The notes: generated by a model from the letters alone, not told the origin. Shown: positions 44,753-56,440, counted from the first letter of the stretch. The stretch is DNA of 64,000 nucleotides from Capsicum annuum (GCF_002878395.1 NC_061115.1:154559201-154623200), one strand, 5' to 3'. Translations and numbers: made by a program.

Positions 44753-46972
44753 TTTTAATGATGAAAAATGTGATCACTTTGACACGTTTGTTAAGATAGG
44801 AGGGACACAAAACATGTGTACCCTTACGTTCATGGCGTCAATTTTTCTTTTTTTGAATAACTTTTTCAATCAACTTCATCATATTTAGTACGTGACATAA
44901 ATTATGAAATTATTTCTTAAAATTTGTTTGATTAAAAATTTAATCATTATATTTTTAAAATATGTGAAGATATGATCAAATAGATTTTCGAAGATAGATC
45001 TTCTAAATTTGAAACATAGTAATTTTTGAAGGAGAAGCAATAGTTGAGATTGGATAAAATATTTTAATTTAGTAATAATTTAAATAAATTAATAACAATA
45101 AAAGTTGTTCAAATTGAAATTGAAGGTTGAGGGTTCATTATTTAGATTTGAGTTTAGAGTCTTAATTTTTTACTTAACTTGAAATTTTCTTATTTTATGC
45201 TTTTCGTGAATTAAACCCATGTAACTAAATCATTCTATATCCAATTAGGGAATATATTTCAAAAGTTTTATTTTAATTATTTAATAAATAATTTATTATT
45301 TATTTATTTATTTTTCATAAATGTAAAACAAAAAAAATTGACGACAAAATAGAAAAAAATGAATCTATTTTACATTACTCAAAATTAAAAATTAACCGTA
45401 CAAAGTTTAATTAAGTAATTTTCTCTATTGGAGCAAGATAACATGAATGGAGGGAAATTTTTAATGATGAAAAAGGTGATCACTTTGACACGTTTGATAA
45501 GATGGAGTGACACAAAGCATGTGCACACTCACATTTATAGCGTCTGAATTTTTCATCTTTGAATAACTTTTCACTTAACTCTGTCACATTTAATACGTGA
45601 CATAAATTATGTAAATTTATCTTCTAAAATATATTTATGATTCATAGTAAGATAAAATTCATTTTATTAGAATTAATTAGTTAAAATAAATTATATATTA
45701 AATATAATTTTAAATTTCAAAAATCACAATTTCAATTTTAAAATCTATAGCCAAACAAGAATTTCCCAGTTTGAATTAAGCATTTTTTACCTCCTAATGT
45801 AAATGGCATTAAATCCACACTCTCTCGTCTTATTATACAAGAACTGCATGATAAAAATTAATTTTGTAATAAATAATATTATTTTTATATATAACCATAA
45901 ATCATCTGACATAACCTGGATAGTAAACAAATAGAGTTTTGCTGCATCCTTGTTTTTTTGTTCATTCAGTACTCCGTCACATTTAATACGTTAATTATTG
46001 TATCTTTAAAATATTTGAAAGATATGGTCAAGTCTAATGACCACATAGATTTAGAACATAAATCTTCAAAATCTGATTTATAGTAAGAATTTTTTTTTTC
46101 TATTTTCATAATTATAATACATGTTCAAATACAATTTTAAATTTCAAAAATTCTAATATTGAAATTTAAATTTTAACTTTAAAATCAATGGTTAAATGAG
46201 AGTTTTTCAATTTAATTAAGTTTTGTTTACCTCTCAAAATGTGTAAAGGGCATTAAATCTACACTCGGCAATCTAATTATACTAGAATTATATGATAAAA
46301 ATTAATTTTACAGTAAATAATGAAGTATTTATATGTATAACCATGAATCATCGGATATAACTTAGATAATAAACAAATAGAGGTTTTTTTTTTTAATCCC
46401 TCTTTTTTGAGTTTTCATTCAATGTTTGCTATTCAAATTTGCATTATAAAGGTGGGTGACACAAAACATGTGCACCCTCACGTTTATGGCGTGTGCCTTT
46501 TTTCACCGAATAATTTTTTAATTAAATTTATCACATTCTGTTCGTGACATAGATTATGAATTAGATTTTGAAAATTTATCTTTTAAAATTTTTTGGTCAA
46601 AAGCTTGATCGTTGTACCATTAAAATATTTAAAGATATAATCAAACTCGAATGGCCAAATAGATTTTAGAAGATAAATCTTCAAAATCTGATTTATAGTA
46701 AGAAAAAAAAATTATATTAGAATGGGTCGGTTTATTCTTAAAAAAAAAAAAGTAAAATACCTTTCAAATACTATTTCAAATTTCAGAAATCACAACTTTA
46801 AAATTTAAAATTTGAACTTTAAAATTTATGATCAAATGAGAGTTTTTCAAATTTAATCAAGCATTTTTTTAACTCCTAAAATATGTAACAAAAATTAAAT
46901 CTACACTCTGTAGTCTAATTATACTAGAATTTTGTGATAAAAAATAATTTTGCAATAAATAATGAAAAAAAT
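44753..46972. repeat. Four tandem copies of a unit of about 0.5 kb upstream of the bHLH gene
   Basis: Copies begin near 44753, 45459, 45965 (left part lost) and 46440. Shared blocks, in order: TCACTTTGACACGTTTG, GACACAAAACATGTGCACCC, ACGTTTATGGCG, TTTAATACGTGACATAAATT, ATCTTCAAAATCTGATTTAT, AATTTTAAATTTCAAAAATC, GGCATTAAATCTACACTC and ATAACCATAAATCATC. The fourth copy stops at 46972 and resumes at 55129 after the Helitron-like insertion. Copies 1, 2 and 4 contain a CATGTG E-box (44813, 45518, 46467), a variant bound by MYC2-type factors. Confidence 0.75.
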
Positions 46973-46984
46973 TCACATAATAAT

Positions 46985-47872
46985 AAGTGAAGCTTTAGGG
47001 TACGATGAAGGGTACATTGGTAACTTCACATTACCTATGCCACCTATGTTACTTTGTTTTTATCACTTCACGTGTTCATTTTTTCTCTTTGTTTTTTATT
47101 TGCTTGATTTCACTTCTTTGCATTGATATTGTCTTGCATGATGTAGGATTTTGAGATTTTCACTTTGAAATTAGGGTTTAAGAATCTCAGAATTGAGGAC
47201 AATTGAACGTTTTGAAGCTTGGGGTAAATATTGATCGAGAGAAAAGGTATTATTTTTTATGGTGCCAACTAATGTCTTATTTTTTGAAGCTAGACTGTAT
47301 GAATATAAAATTCTTAAATAGGCTGTACATGCTTCGATAATCATTTCATATTATTTCTGTCGATGTTTTGTTCATTTTAAAAATTGGAGTTTAAAGAACT
47401 TTTATTTCAGGAATTGACCAAATAATTGAGATGTTTGAAACTCACAGATGAATAGAGATAATTGAATCAGAAACCTCTTGGCCTAGAGGTCAGATTTATC
47501 TCTAACATTGTTTCTGTAAATTCTCGTTGCATGTACTTTTAATTGAGGTTCAGTTTAGTGGGGTTGGGTTTTTTGTTTCATCTTCATTTTGATTTTATTA
47601 GTTTTGGGTTATGTGAATTTGTTAGGTTGTACCCATTTTTTGGTAATGAAGATTTGCTCGAATAGATCTCTTCTTCACTACTGTTCTAGACTTCAAAGTG
47701 GTGTCCTCTTTTTGGTGAGTTTTCCCAACTTTCCTCAATACTTCTATTATTTTTTTGTTCTTTCAGTAATGGAGTCCAAATTTGATTATGACGGTGCATT
47801 TTTTTTGAGTTTGATAGTTTATTATGAATGATGGTTCGCCTTATGTCACTTGTTTTTTTAAGTTTTTAACTG
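46985..47872 (+). other. 5' part of the Helitron-like element
   Basis: Contains leader-like sequence (for example TTAGGGTTTAAGAATCTCAG near 47172) and GT/AG candidates but no readable protein. The open frame at 47589-47831 has no domain. It may be a captured promoter, leader or intron. Confidence 0.35.
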
Positions 47873-47877
47873 GTAAC
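47873..47877. repeat. Target site duplication, left
   Basis: GTAAC, repeated at 50501-50505. Confidence 0.85.
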
Positions 47878-50500
47878 TGTAACGCCCCGAATCTGGTACC
47901 CAGAATGCTACACGGTGCTCATGACCCCGAAGGACCACAAGCTAATCCATGACTGATAACTGTAATCGGGCACTGTATAATATACTGTATAAATGCAGAA
48001 AAAGGCTGAAAGGTCATAAGGTTCAAATATTAATAAAATATAACGTCTGGAAATGCTGTATATCAATACCAAAATAAAACTGAAATAACTATCTGAACAT
48101 GCTATAGTTTAAAAGCCTCTAAACTGTCTGAATGAGGAGTTGATGGGACATGTCCCCAACTAACTCCAACTGTTGAAATAAACTAAGTACTGAAAGAATG
48201 AAATAATCAAATAATAATATCCTCGAATAATGAGGACACACTGCTAGTCTGTCTGCTGAATATCTGATCTACTAAGGGTGCTTTGGATCTCGTGCTTCTG
48301 AACCTATGATATAAAACACCATAGTACAAATGCGTCAGTACAATTGAATGTACTAGTATGAAAGTGAGGTAGGCTGAGTGCAAGGGGTTTATATGCATGA
48401 ACAATACAACTGACTGAATAACATGAGCGTGAGAATACATGCATGAATACGTGAACTGTAACTGAGATCATGACATCACTGAATCTACATACTGATAACA
48501 TAAGTTTCGTATAACTGATATACTATTATCTAAATGACTGGTCTGATAGTCCTGTTTCTGATGGAACTAGCTGAGTTCCGTACTGAGCTGGGTGACTGTA
48601 TCTGATAGTCCTAAATTCTGTAGAGCTATTTGAGTTTTATTACTAAGACTAAGACTGAGATTGTAGGAAGTAGTTATCTAACTGATATGCACTGACATGC
48701 CCCAAATACGCTATTATAGCTGAGTTGGGGTCCAATCTGTAACCCCAATTAGAAGGGTGTCAATACCGCGCCACTAGTAAGGACAAGCTGTGGGTGACCC
48801 TCATCTGACAGTTTCCCCAAAAGAGAATGGTGGGACCCTCATCTGACAGTGTTAATTCACCTCATCAACCCTCATCTGTCAGTGTTGATGTCTCAACCTA
48901 TGCTGGCTACATAGTTCTGGAACGCAAGGCTTTCTTCTAAGAATCACACCCTCAACTGTCAGTGTGTGCCCTCATCCTTGGGTTCACTCGTGCTAATTCC
49001 TACTCCCATCTGAATAGACACTAAAACATGAGTAACTGGACTGGGTTTAGTGAGTTTCGTTGACTGACGGAATACTACTGAGATTACTGAATTACTGAGA
49101 TTTCTGAGATTACTGAGATTTTTAAGCTTTCCTGAGTCATGAGTCTGACTGAATTCTACTGAGCATGGCTTGACTGAGAGTATCTTGAAAACCGACACTG
49201 GCTCTAGATATACAACTAAATTATCGGGTACAAGTACCCCCAAGACTTGATAGCATGAAACTGACAAGACATGACACTTTCTGGACTCACGACCATAATC
49301 AACAATCCATAATACAATCACTGGGAATTTCATGAGGCACTTGATTATCATGGCTTGATACATGAATAGGAATGCATATAAATATGTCATAATTTCATAG
49401 GGCTAATCTTATGAATAATACATCGAACAATTTCAATGCATAACAATAACATGAAAGTCATTTTGAACATAAGGATAAAGCATGAGTTTATCAATTTGGT
49501 CATAAGTGAGTCCTAAAGCATGATTCTTGTTCTCTTAGGCATTTTATCAAACACATTACATGCATAACCTTAGGCTTAGACATATACACTAGTTCATACA
49601 TCATGGTTATTTTAATCAACTCAATTTAAAAGTTTTCAACCCACATACTAGCATAATTTCATGAAAAGTACATAAAGACTCCAACTTGGGATTCATACAA
49701 CCACATCAACATAATTAAAATCAACCCACCACATGAAAATCATAATTCATGAGTTTAAAATGGGATTCTTGAGCTTCATGGGTGAAAGAAACCCATGAAT
49801 CGATACTTTACATACTTGGGTGGATGATTTCTTGAAGATTGATGAAGGAAAGCTTGAATTCTTGGCTTGGAATTAAACACCTAGGGTTTCCTGTTCTTGG
49901 GGATTGATCTTTGAGAGAAACCCTAATTTAGTGTTATAGATGAATAATGAAGTTATGAGCTCTGGTATGATATAATTAGGGGTTAAAACGGGTAGGAAAA
50001 GACCTAAATACCCTTTTAAAAATCGCTTAAAATTACTAATCGGAAGTGGCGACGGTCCGTTGCTGGCTCGACGGTCCGTCGGTCCTGACCGTCACATTAG
50101 GACAAAACTTGAACTTTCTGCCTCGTCTGCGACGGTTTGGGCGATGCTCCATCGCTAACTCGATGGTCCGTCGGTCCTGGTCGTCGCACTTGACCAGAAG
50201 TCAGGTTCACTGCCTTAGTTGCGATGGCTTAGGCCACGGTCCATCGCTAGCTCAACGGTCCGTCGGCCTGACCGTCGCTTCTGGGCAATTTCGATAGTTC
50301 TCTGTAAAATGTCCATAACTTTTTACTTCGATGTTGGATTTGGACGAAATTGGAATCGTTGGAAAGCTAATTCAACTTTCCATATGATAAATAGTTAAAA
50401 TTAGGAAAATTCTATCTGATTTAAACATTAATCATTTAGGAAGTCATCACTAAGTCTTTTGGAGACTAGATTTGACTTAAAGAAAGTTCGGAGTATTACA
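47878..50500 (-). repeat. Solo LTR inserted in the Helitron-like element
   Basis: 2623 bp starting TGTAACGCCCCGAATC and ending GGAGTATTACA, bracketed by a perfect 5-bp duplication, with no internal coding region. Its layout (transcript-end-like sequence on the left, GC-rich subterminal part on the right) parallels the minus-strand Ty3 LTRs at 11839, so the minus orientation is inferred, not certain. Three tandem units of about 90 bp with GACGGTCCGTCG motifs lie at 50045-50285. The open frames at 48959-49390 and 50046-50297 are LTR sequence. Confidence 0.8.
50045..50285. repeat. Three tandem GC-rich units in the solo LTR
   Basis: Each unit of about 90 bp has GCGACGGT..., TCCATCGCTAGCTCGA-like, GGTCCGTCGGTCCTG and ACCGTCGC. 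The units are internally near-palindromic and much more GC-rich than their surroundings. Confidence 0.75.
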
Positions 50501-50505
50501 GTAAC
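50501..50505. repeat. Target site duplication, right
   Basis: GTAAC, identical to 47873-47877. Confidence 0.85.
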
Positions 50506-51049
50506 TCTAGAAAATTAATTTTACTTCCTCTATTTTTTAATATTTTCCACCTCATGAGCAAAAAGGACAACTCCATGCTTAAAGCTCCCACTATATGTGA
50601 GGGTGTTTCGGGAAAGGGCTTGACCACTAGGGTCTATTGGCCATAAATGGTCTATTACACCTAACATTATCTTGCATTTTTACCGCACGAGTATGTCGAG
50701 TAATTTAATACTCATGGTATTGACTTAGCCCCATAACATCATTATGCATAGAATACATCCAAGGTATTTGATTATATATTTGAAACAACTTAATTGATTC
50801 TTTGTGATGCTTTTTTTCTTACAGGACATACAACAAATCCACTTCTTAGCCAGGTATTCTTTTCCACTTCTAATTAAAAATATTAAAAACATAATGTATA
50901 ATATTGATTTGTGTGTGTGACATTTATGTTTGACACATTTTATTTGTTTGCATGTGTTTATCTAATGCACTATTTCTATTATTTAGTGTTAGTGCTTAAG
51001 AATGCTTGTACATCTTTAACGTGACATAGCTTAAATTAGAAGCTGACAC

Positions 51050-51170
51050 TTGAGTCGAGGCTCGTTCGAAAACAACCTCTCTACCTCATCGAGTGGTAAG
51101 GTATACATACACTTTACTCTTTCTAGACCCCACTTGTGAGATTTTGCTGCGTATGTTGTTGTGTTGCTGC
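51050..51170 (+). mobile_element. TS SINE
   Basis: GAGTCGAGGCTCGTTCGAAA, ACAACCTCTCTACCTCATCG, GGTAAGGTATACATACAC and CTAGACCCCACTTGTGAG match the Solanaceae TS SINE, ending in a GTTGTTGTG tail. It lies inside the Helitron-like element. Confidence 0.75.
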
Positions 51171-51368
51171 ATGTACAGTCACTATAGTATATTTTTGAAC
51201 ATAGATGGTCTCAAAATAAATGGTATTTCCTATGCATTATAAATCTCCATTAGATGTCAATCTGTGAGCTCTGGAAGCATGATTCAAGTTAAGGTCTATG
51301 TAACTCAAAAAATGTATGTATTGTAAGAACTTAAAAACACTAGGGTAACCAACAAGCATTTAGAATCA

Positions 51369-51858
51369 CGAAAACTTGACGGACACCTATTTTTCAGTCG
51401 AGCTTGAGGTTCATTTGTTTCCCTAATAAGGTAACTAGACCATGATACAGTAATGAGTTTATACCTACTTACCTGCAAACCTAAGCAACTCTAAACTGCT
51501 ATTTATTTTTAAAATTTTATTTATGTTTTTGGTGTGTTCATATATTCACACAAATAGCCTATGAATTAGTAAATTTATATTTGATCTATGCAGTAGAAAT
51601 AGACAATCAAGTACTTTAAAGAGCAGCTCTCAGTTTTGCCTTCACTACTAATGGATGAGTTAAATGTTATTAGTCTCAATTTGTAGAGTTATATTATTTA
51701 TGGAGAGGCCAGCCATCAGGATCTAATATTATCTTATGGTCGTCACCAGTTCAAAGCATGAGGCCAATAGAATGAAATACTTATAAGACCCTCTCGCAAT
51801 TTATATCTAATTTTTTGTTACAATAAGCAGCCAAGGTAACTTTTGTATGGATCTGTGA
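51369..51858 (+). repeat. 485-bp direct duplication, copy 1
   Basis: Matches 53777-54262 with moderate divergence (blocks CGAGCTTGAGGTTCATT, TAACTAGACCATGATA, TTTTGCCTTCA, TCACCAGTTCAAAGCATGAG). Its right half reads, with stops, as KEQLSVLPSLLMDELNVISL and YGEAS, which looks like old coding sequence. Confidence 0.85.
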
Positions 51859-53720
51859 AAGTGTAGAAGAGTTTTCTCAGCCTACGTTTCACTGCTGGCA
51901 GATGTTGTTTTTCATGGAAGTAAAGGATGTTGACGATTCAATTGTGGATACTATGCAAACTTTTAGCACTCCGGAGGAATGGAAATCAAGGGGAATGAAG
52001 GTCAACTTGATCTACCTTATTTCGTTTCTATACTCTTGTACATTTTCATTTCTCTGTCTCACGTCGCTAAATATGAAACTCTACTTTCTTCATCCTCATA
52101 AAGTGTTTGATGTTCTCATTCAACTATTTTGGGAGAAAAATTATGAGATGGCACTAATGTGTTTCAAACAAGCCGTAAAAGTGGATTGGAAGAAAAAGAC
52201 AAAGGCAGCTGGTATCATGGCAGCTGCTGAACGAATTCGCTATTTAGAGGCCGAAAAAGCTTGGACTTACATTCTGAAGGCTGCTCAGATCTTTTATTAT
52301 ATTGACAGATTTAAGTCTTTAGCAGAGTATTTTTACAACTTGAAAGATTACAAACAAGCAGGTATAATATTGGGGATCTAGCGAAATTGCTCGACTGGAG
52401 TACCAAGCCTTGCGTTATTTTCCCTTTTCTTTTCCTACTCTACATCTTGATTAGATTCGAAGTCATTCGGCACTTCCGTTTCTTTAAGCTTAAGTATCCA
52501 CTTTTGAGATTTAGTAAACATAAACCGTTGATCATATGCTTGAGGATGGTTTATGAAGCATATTGATTGGCAGAAATAGAGCAATGATTCGACTTTATGA
52601 GTTTTGAATTTTTGAATGATGACTTCAAGTGTTTAAAATGTTTATTGATGTAACTCATTAGTTAGCACAAATACACTGTTTGAGTTAAAGCTACTGAGTT
52701 CAGCTGAACCTATATTCGGCCTTCTAGCTCTGTCCCTGTTGATTGATCATGCTAGGTAGACCTTTAGGGATTTCATTCGTTTTACTAACATATTTACTTT
52801 CCTCCTCTGACTAAGAAGAAATTAAATAGTATAAATAACATAAATACCAACCCTTTTGGAAGCAATTACACTTTCTCCCACTTTTTTAATTACTTTACTC
52901 TTTTTCCCTATTAATATACATAACATAGCCGACATATACATAACACTCTGTGTATATGTTGGAATTTTTGTAATATGTTTAGGGAGTTGCGATTTTTTGA
53001 AATATTGAAAACATAAATTGTGTATTTATGTAATTTTTAGAATTAAATAAGGAAAAATTACTTCTCTTTTCTTCATTTTTTTTTTTTAGTTATTTGAGCT
53101 GAGAGTCTTTCGAAAATAATTTCTCTATCTCTACGAGGTTGGGATAAGATCTACGTACACTCTACACTCCCCAGGTTGCACTTGTGAAATTAGATTGGGT
53201 ATGTTCCTGCTTCATATTTTTTTTTTAACTTAGGCTATGTTTGATTTAATGAAAATTTTTGGTGTATCCGTTCACATCAATTGAAAATGGTAAAGATTTA
53301 TTGTCCTAATTCACTAGTTATCTCTCGAAGTTAGTGCTATAAAATGCAAAAGGAATTGTCTCTGCTCTATTTTTTCCAATTGAGCTATTTCTGATCTTTT
53401 GAGCCTGATAAATAGTTCTTTGTGCAATTTTCCTTTGTGTTATCTTCACTTAAACATAAGAAAGTCTCATATCTCATCGTGTTTTTTGGTTAATCTATTA
53501 AAACCTGCAATAGTTATATGCTGGAAATATTTTCTTCCGCAAGTATGGTGAACTGATAAAGGCTGCTGAATGTTTTTCATTTGCCGGCCGTTATAAGCGG
53601 GCAACAGAGGTTTATTCAAAAGAAAATTATTTCAAAGAGTCCCTATCATCTTGTACCAAAGGAAAATGCTAGGACTTAGGTCTGAAATATATTGAAAACT
53701 TGAGGCAACAATTCAATAAT
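51849..53720 (+). pseudogene. TRANK1-like TPR/UvrD-type protein, captured fragment
   Basis: Three exon-like blocks. Exon a, about 51849-52000: WICESVEEFSQP, VDDSIVDTMQTFSTPEEW and KSRGMK, then a GT donor at 52001. Exon b, 52104-52361: FWEKNYEMALMCFKQA and AAGIMAAAERIRYLEAEKAW, then LKAAQIFYYIDRF and FYNLKDYKQAG, then a GT donor at 52362. Exon c, from 53544: LIKAAECFSFAGRYKRATEV, YSKENYFKESLSSCTKGKC, stop at 53670-53672, then DLGLKYIENLRQQ. The repeated A..CF..AG..K.A.. pattern is the tetratricopeptide part of the large plant proteins related to animal TRANK1, which carry a UvrD-type helicase domain further upstream. Only this piece of a protein of well over 2000 residues is present. The splice sites look usable; the stop and missing ends make it a pseudogene. 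Confidence 0.65.
53105..53210 (+). mobile_element. TS SINE, diverged, in the intron between exons b and c
   Basis: GAGCTGAGAGTCTTTCGAAA, ATTTCTCTATCTCTACGAGG, GGATAAGATCTACGTACAC and CTCCCCAGGTTGCACTTGTG follow the TS SINE order. It is older or more diverged than the copy at 51050. Confidence 0.7.
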
Positions 53721-53776
53721 GTTGGAAAAAAAAACTTCTCCTGGTCAATAAGTGCTTTAAATGTTACAATACGTAA

Positions 53777-54262
53777 AGTTTAGCGGGCACCTATTTTTCT
53801 TTCGAGCTTGAGGTTCATTCGTTGACCTAAGAAGGTAACTAGACCATGATATAGTAATGAGTTAGTACCTGCTTACCTGCAAGGCTAAGCAACTTTAAAC
53901 TGCTATTCATTTTTTAAATTTCATTTATATTTCGATGTGTTCATATATTCACACGTATAGCGTATGGATTAGTAAATTTATGTTTGATCTATCTATGCAG
54001 TAGAAAGATATAATCAAATACTGCAAAGAGCAGGTCTCAATTTTGCCTTCATTGCTAGTGGATGAGTTAAATGTTATGAGTCTCAGTTTGTAAACTCGTA
54101 TTATTTATGGAAAAGCCAGCCGTCCGGAGCTAATGACTATCTTATGGTCGTCACCAGTTCAAAGCATGAGGCCAATAAAATAGAATGCTTATAAGACTCT
54201 GTGAGTGTTTATATCTAAATTTTTATTACAATAAGCAATCAAGGTAACTTTTATACTACTTC
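53777..54262 (+). repeat. 485-bp direct duplication, copy 2
   Basis: Second copy of 51369-51858. Its reading KEQVSILPSLLVDELNVMSL, IIYGKASRPEL and MTILWSSPVQSMRPIK is longer than in copy 1, with stops. Copy 1 precedes the TPR fragment, and copy 2 precedes the methionine synthase fragment. Confidence 0.85.
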
Positions 54263-54292
54263 GTTATTTGATATTTTTGACCTTCTCCAGTA

Positions 54293-54541
54293 ATGTGTAG
54301 TGAACTCAAAGTTAACGATATTATCTCTATTTCTGACTATAAAATCTATTACAAGATTGCTTTGGCCATTAGGAATGAAGTAGAGGATTTGAATAAAGAA
54401 GGCATCAATGTCATCCCAATTGATATATTTCTTAGTGAGATGCTTCCTTTGGGTTGTAGCGAGGGGCTACCGATGGACCTTTGTGTTGAGAGTTCTTTTC
54501 AACTATATAATTTACTGTTTCTTTTTAAATTTATGAATTTA
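54293..54541 (+). pseudogene. Cobalamin-independent methionine synthase (MetE) fragment
   Basis: An 83-codon frame whose residues 19-72 (YYKIALAIRNEVEDLNKEG, INVIPID, then LPLGCSE and SSFQLYN) follow the plant MetE segment YQIALAI.DEVEDLE..GINVIQID....REGLPL..SE...W.VHSF without large gaps. MetE transfers a methyl group from methyltetrahydrofolate to homocysteine in the methionine cycle; the enzyme has about 765 residues. This piece covers part of the C-terminal domain and lacks the zinc-ligand region, so it cannot be active. Its first 18 residues and the tail after residue 72 do not match. Recognition is by motif only. Confidence 0.6.
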
Positions 54542-54544
54542 TAG

Positions 54545-55096
54545 AAAAAATTGGTGTTTGTTGATAGCACCTTTATCCTTTTAGAGAATTATTCAGCAAC
54601 TTGGGTGTTGTAATGATGTCTTTTAATAAAATGAAGGAACTTATTAATATGTAGACCTTATTTCCCTCAGGTACATGTGAAAATGAAAATAATAATGTAA
54701 GTTCATATTAAGTACAACGACCTCTAAATCCATTGAATAGTGTTTTCGAATATATACTGTTCCTTAATATATACACTTGTAGTATGATTTATTTTCTTGC
54801 AGAATGAAAGTATAAAAAAAAATGTGGTTGTTTTTGTTATTGCATCCCCCGACACTTATCTTCTTGACATGATAAAAAATGTACCAAGAAAGCTGTGTTG
54901 GGACGCACTATGCTTCAACTGCTTATATTGTAATTTCTTTTGAGTATCTTGCACAAATTTTATTCCTCAGATGATTATACGCAGTATGAAGTATATATAG
55001 TTTTTATTTAATCAACTTGAAGTATATATAGTTTTTATTTAATCAGCTTGGTATTTTCATAGTGGTATAGAAATAAAAAATAATGAGCAAGCCTAC
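54545..55096 (+). other. 3' part of the Helitron-like element
   Basis: AT-rich, with a 28-bp tandem duplication (CTTGAAGTATATATAGTTTT at 54985-55045). A reading VVVFVIASPDTYLLDMIKNV at about 54819-54880 looks coding-like but could not be assigned. Confidence 0.4.
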
Positions 55097-55128
55097 GCCC
55101 GTGCTTTGCACAGGCACAGACCATCTAG
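55097..55128 (+). other. Helitron-type 3' terminus
   Basis: Hairpin with 7 of 8 base pairs and a TTT loop, nine-base spacer, CTAG, followed by host T at 55129. Confidence 0.65.
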
Positions 55129-55270
55129 TTTTATATATAATCATAAATCATCCGAGTAACCTTGATAATAAACAAATATTTTTTTTTCATCTCTTTTAAA
55201 AATAAAATAAAATTATTCGATAGTCAATATTTGTATTGAAATTCAAATTGCATTGGATCCATTTGATAGA
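55129..55270. repeat. Displaced right part of the fourth upstream repeat unit
   Basis: TATATAATCATAAATCATCC, then GTAACCTTGATAATAAACAA, matches 45885-45940 and 46330-46385. It is separated from its left half (ending 46972) by the Helitron-like insertion. Confidence 0.75.
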
Positions 55271-55814
55271 AACATTCCATACCAAGAGGTAATGTTAATT
55301 AACCTAAAATTTGTTTACTAGGTCAATACAATAATAACATAAATATAATCTTACATCCTACATCTGAAGTGGGTAGTGTGTACGCAAATCTTATTCCAAT
55401 CTTATGAGTTAGAGATAGTTCCCCGATAAACTTTTTTTCAAGTAAAAAAAGATGACAAAGCAATTCTAAAAAGTAAAACAACAAGAGAGAAGAAGTTAAA
55501 GAAAAAAATAATACTAAAATAAGCATGATAGAACATACTAAAAAAGAAAAATCTTGTAACAAAATACTACGATAGCTCGACAGTCTGGTATGTACAACTC
55601 ATGAAATTAGAGCCCGAATTCTCCTATAGTTGAGGGTTCTTCTGTTTTTGGCTCCAACTGGCATCGACAAACTCAAGTTAACTATAAGTTCCTTCTTCAT
55701 TTGCCACGTATTCGATCAAAAAATCAATCAAATTGTATATTTAATTTATTACCAATACAGATGCAAAGGGGGTGATCATTCCACATAAGAAAAAGTCTTC
55801 GTTCCATATATTTT
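55271..55814. other. Spacer, no gene seen
   Basis: The minus-strand frame at 55323-55562 is hydrophobic low-complexity sequence without a domain. Confidence 0.4.
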
Positions 55815-56440
55815 TCTATAATATATAATACAGAAGAGGCGGTTTCTACGCGAATGTGATATTATAATATCATCTTTAATTAATTATTATAAATTATTTA
55901 TATAGTAAAAAATTAATAATATTTAATAAAAAATAAAATAAATATCTATGATATGTCTGCTTCAGCTGTTTCAATCGTAATTTTATCATATTACCCCTAA
56001 TTAATTATTATAAGTCCTTTAAGTATTAAAAACTTAATAATGTTTAATAAAAAAGATAAAATAGATATAAAATAATAAATTAACCTTTGATGTTTTACAT
56101 TAACTTTAGGTCTTATATAAAACCCACTTAAATTTTTTTCACAAGTATTTATATAGTAATTTGTTATATCACTTCTAATTAGCTAATATAAGTTATTTAA
56201 GACATGTTTGCACCGCTGTTTCAATCGTGATTTTACTATATTACCTCTAATTAATTATTATGACTATCCAATAACCTAAATATTGTGCCACTTAAATTGA
56301 AATAAAAGAAAACGTATTATAAATCATGATAATTAAAAAATTAATTTATTTAAAATATGTAATTGACTATCGCTGTAACAAAAATTTGGGTAAGAAGAAT
56401 AACATATATGAAAGTTACATCAAAAACATTATAAATTACA
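55815..56440 (+). mobile_element. Helitron-like element C (truncated)
   Basis: Same family as 7427-10017: starts TCTATAATATATAATACAGA and repeats the ATTTTACTATATTACCTCTA, TTAATTATTAT and GTGCCACTTAAATTGA blocks. The 3' hairpin and CTAG are missing. Confidence 0.5.

Larger units (their letters stand above)
46973..55128 (+). mobile_element. Helitron-like element with captured gene fragments
   Basis: The boundaries come from the interrupted tandem repeat: joining 46972 to 55129 restores the block seen intact at 45855-45905 and 46305-46345. The 3' end is Helitron-like, with a hairpin GCCCGTGC-TTT-GCACAGGC (7 of 8 pairs) at 55097-55115, nine bases, CTAG at 55125-55128, then T. The 5' end is TCACATAATAATAAG; the base before TC is T instead of the usual A. 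There are no terminal inverted repeats or target duplication. Removing the nested solo LTR leaves about 5.5 kb. Plus-strand fragments of two unrelated genes lie in the right half, as is typical of Helitron capture. There is no Rep/helicase, so it is non-autonomous. Confidence 0.65.

Noticed and set aside
48959..49390. 143-codon minus-strand frame
   Set aside because: It lies wholly inside the solo LTR, has no domain, and is best explained by LTR sequence.
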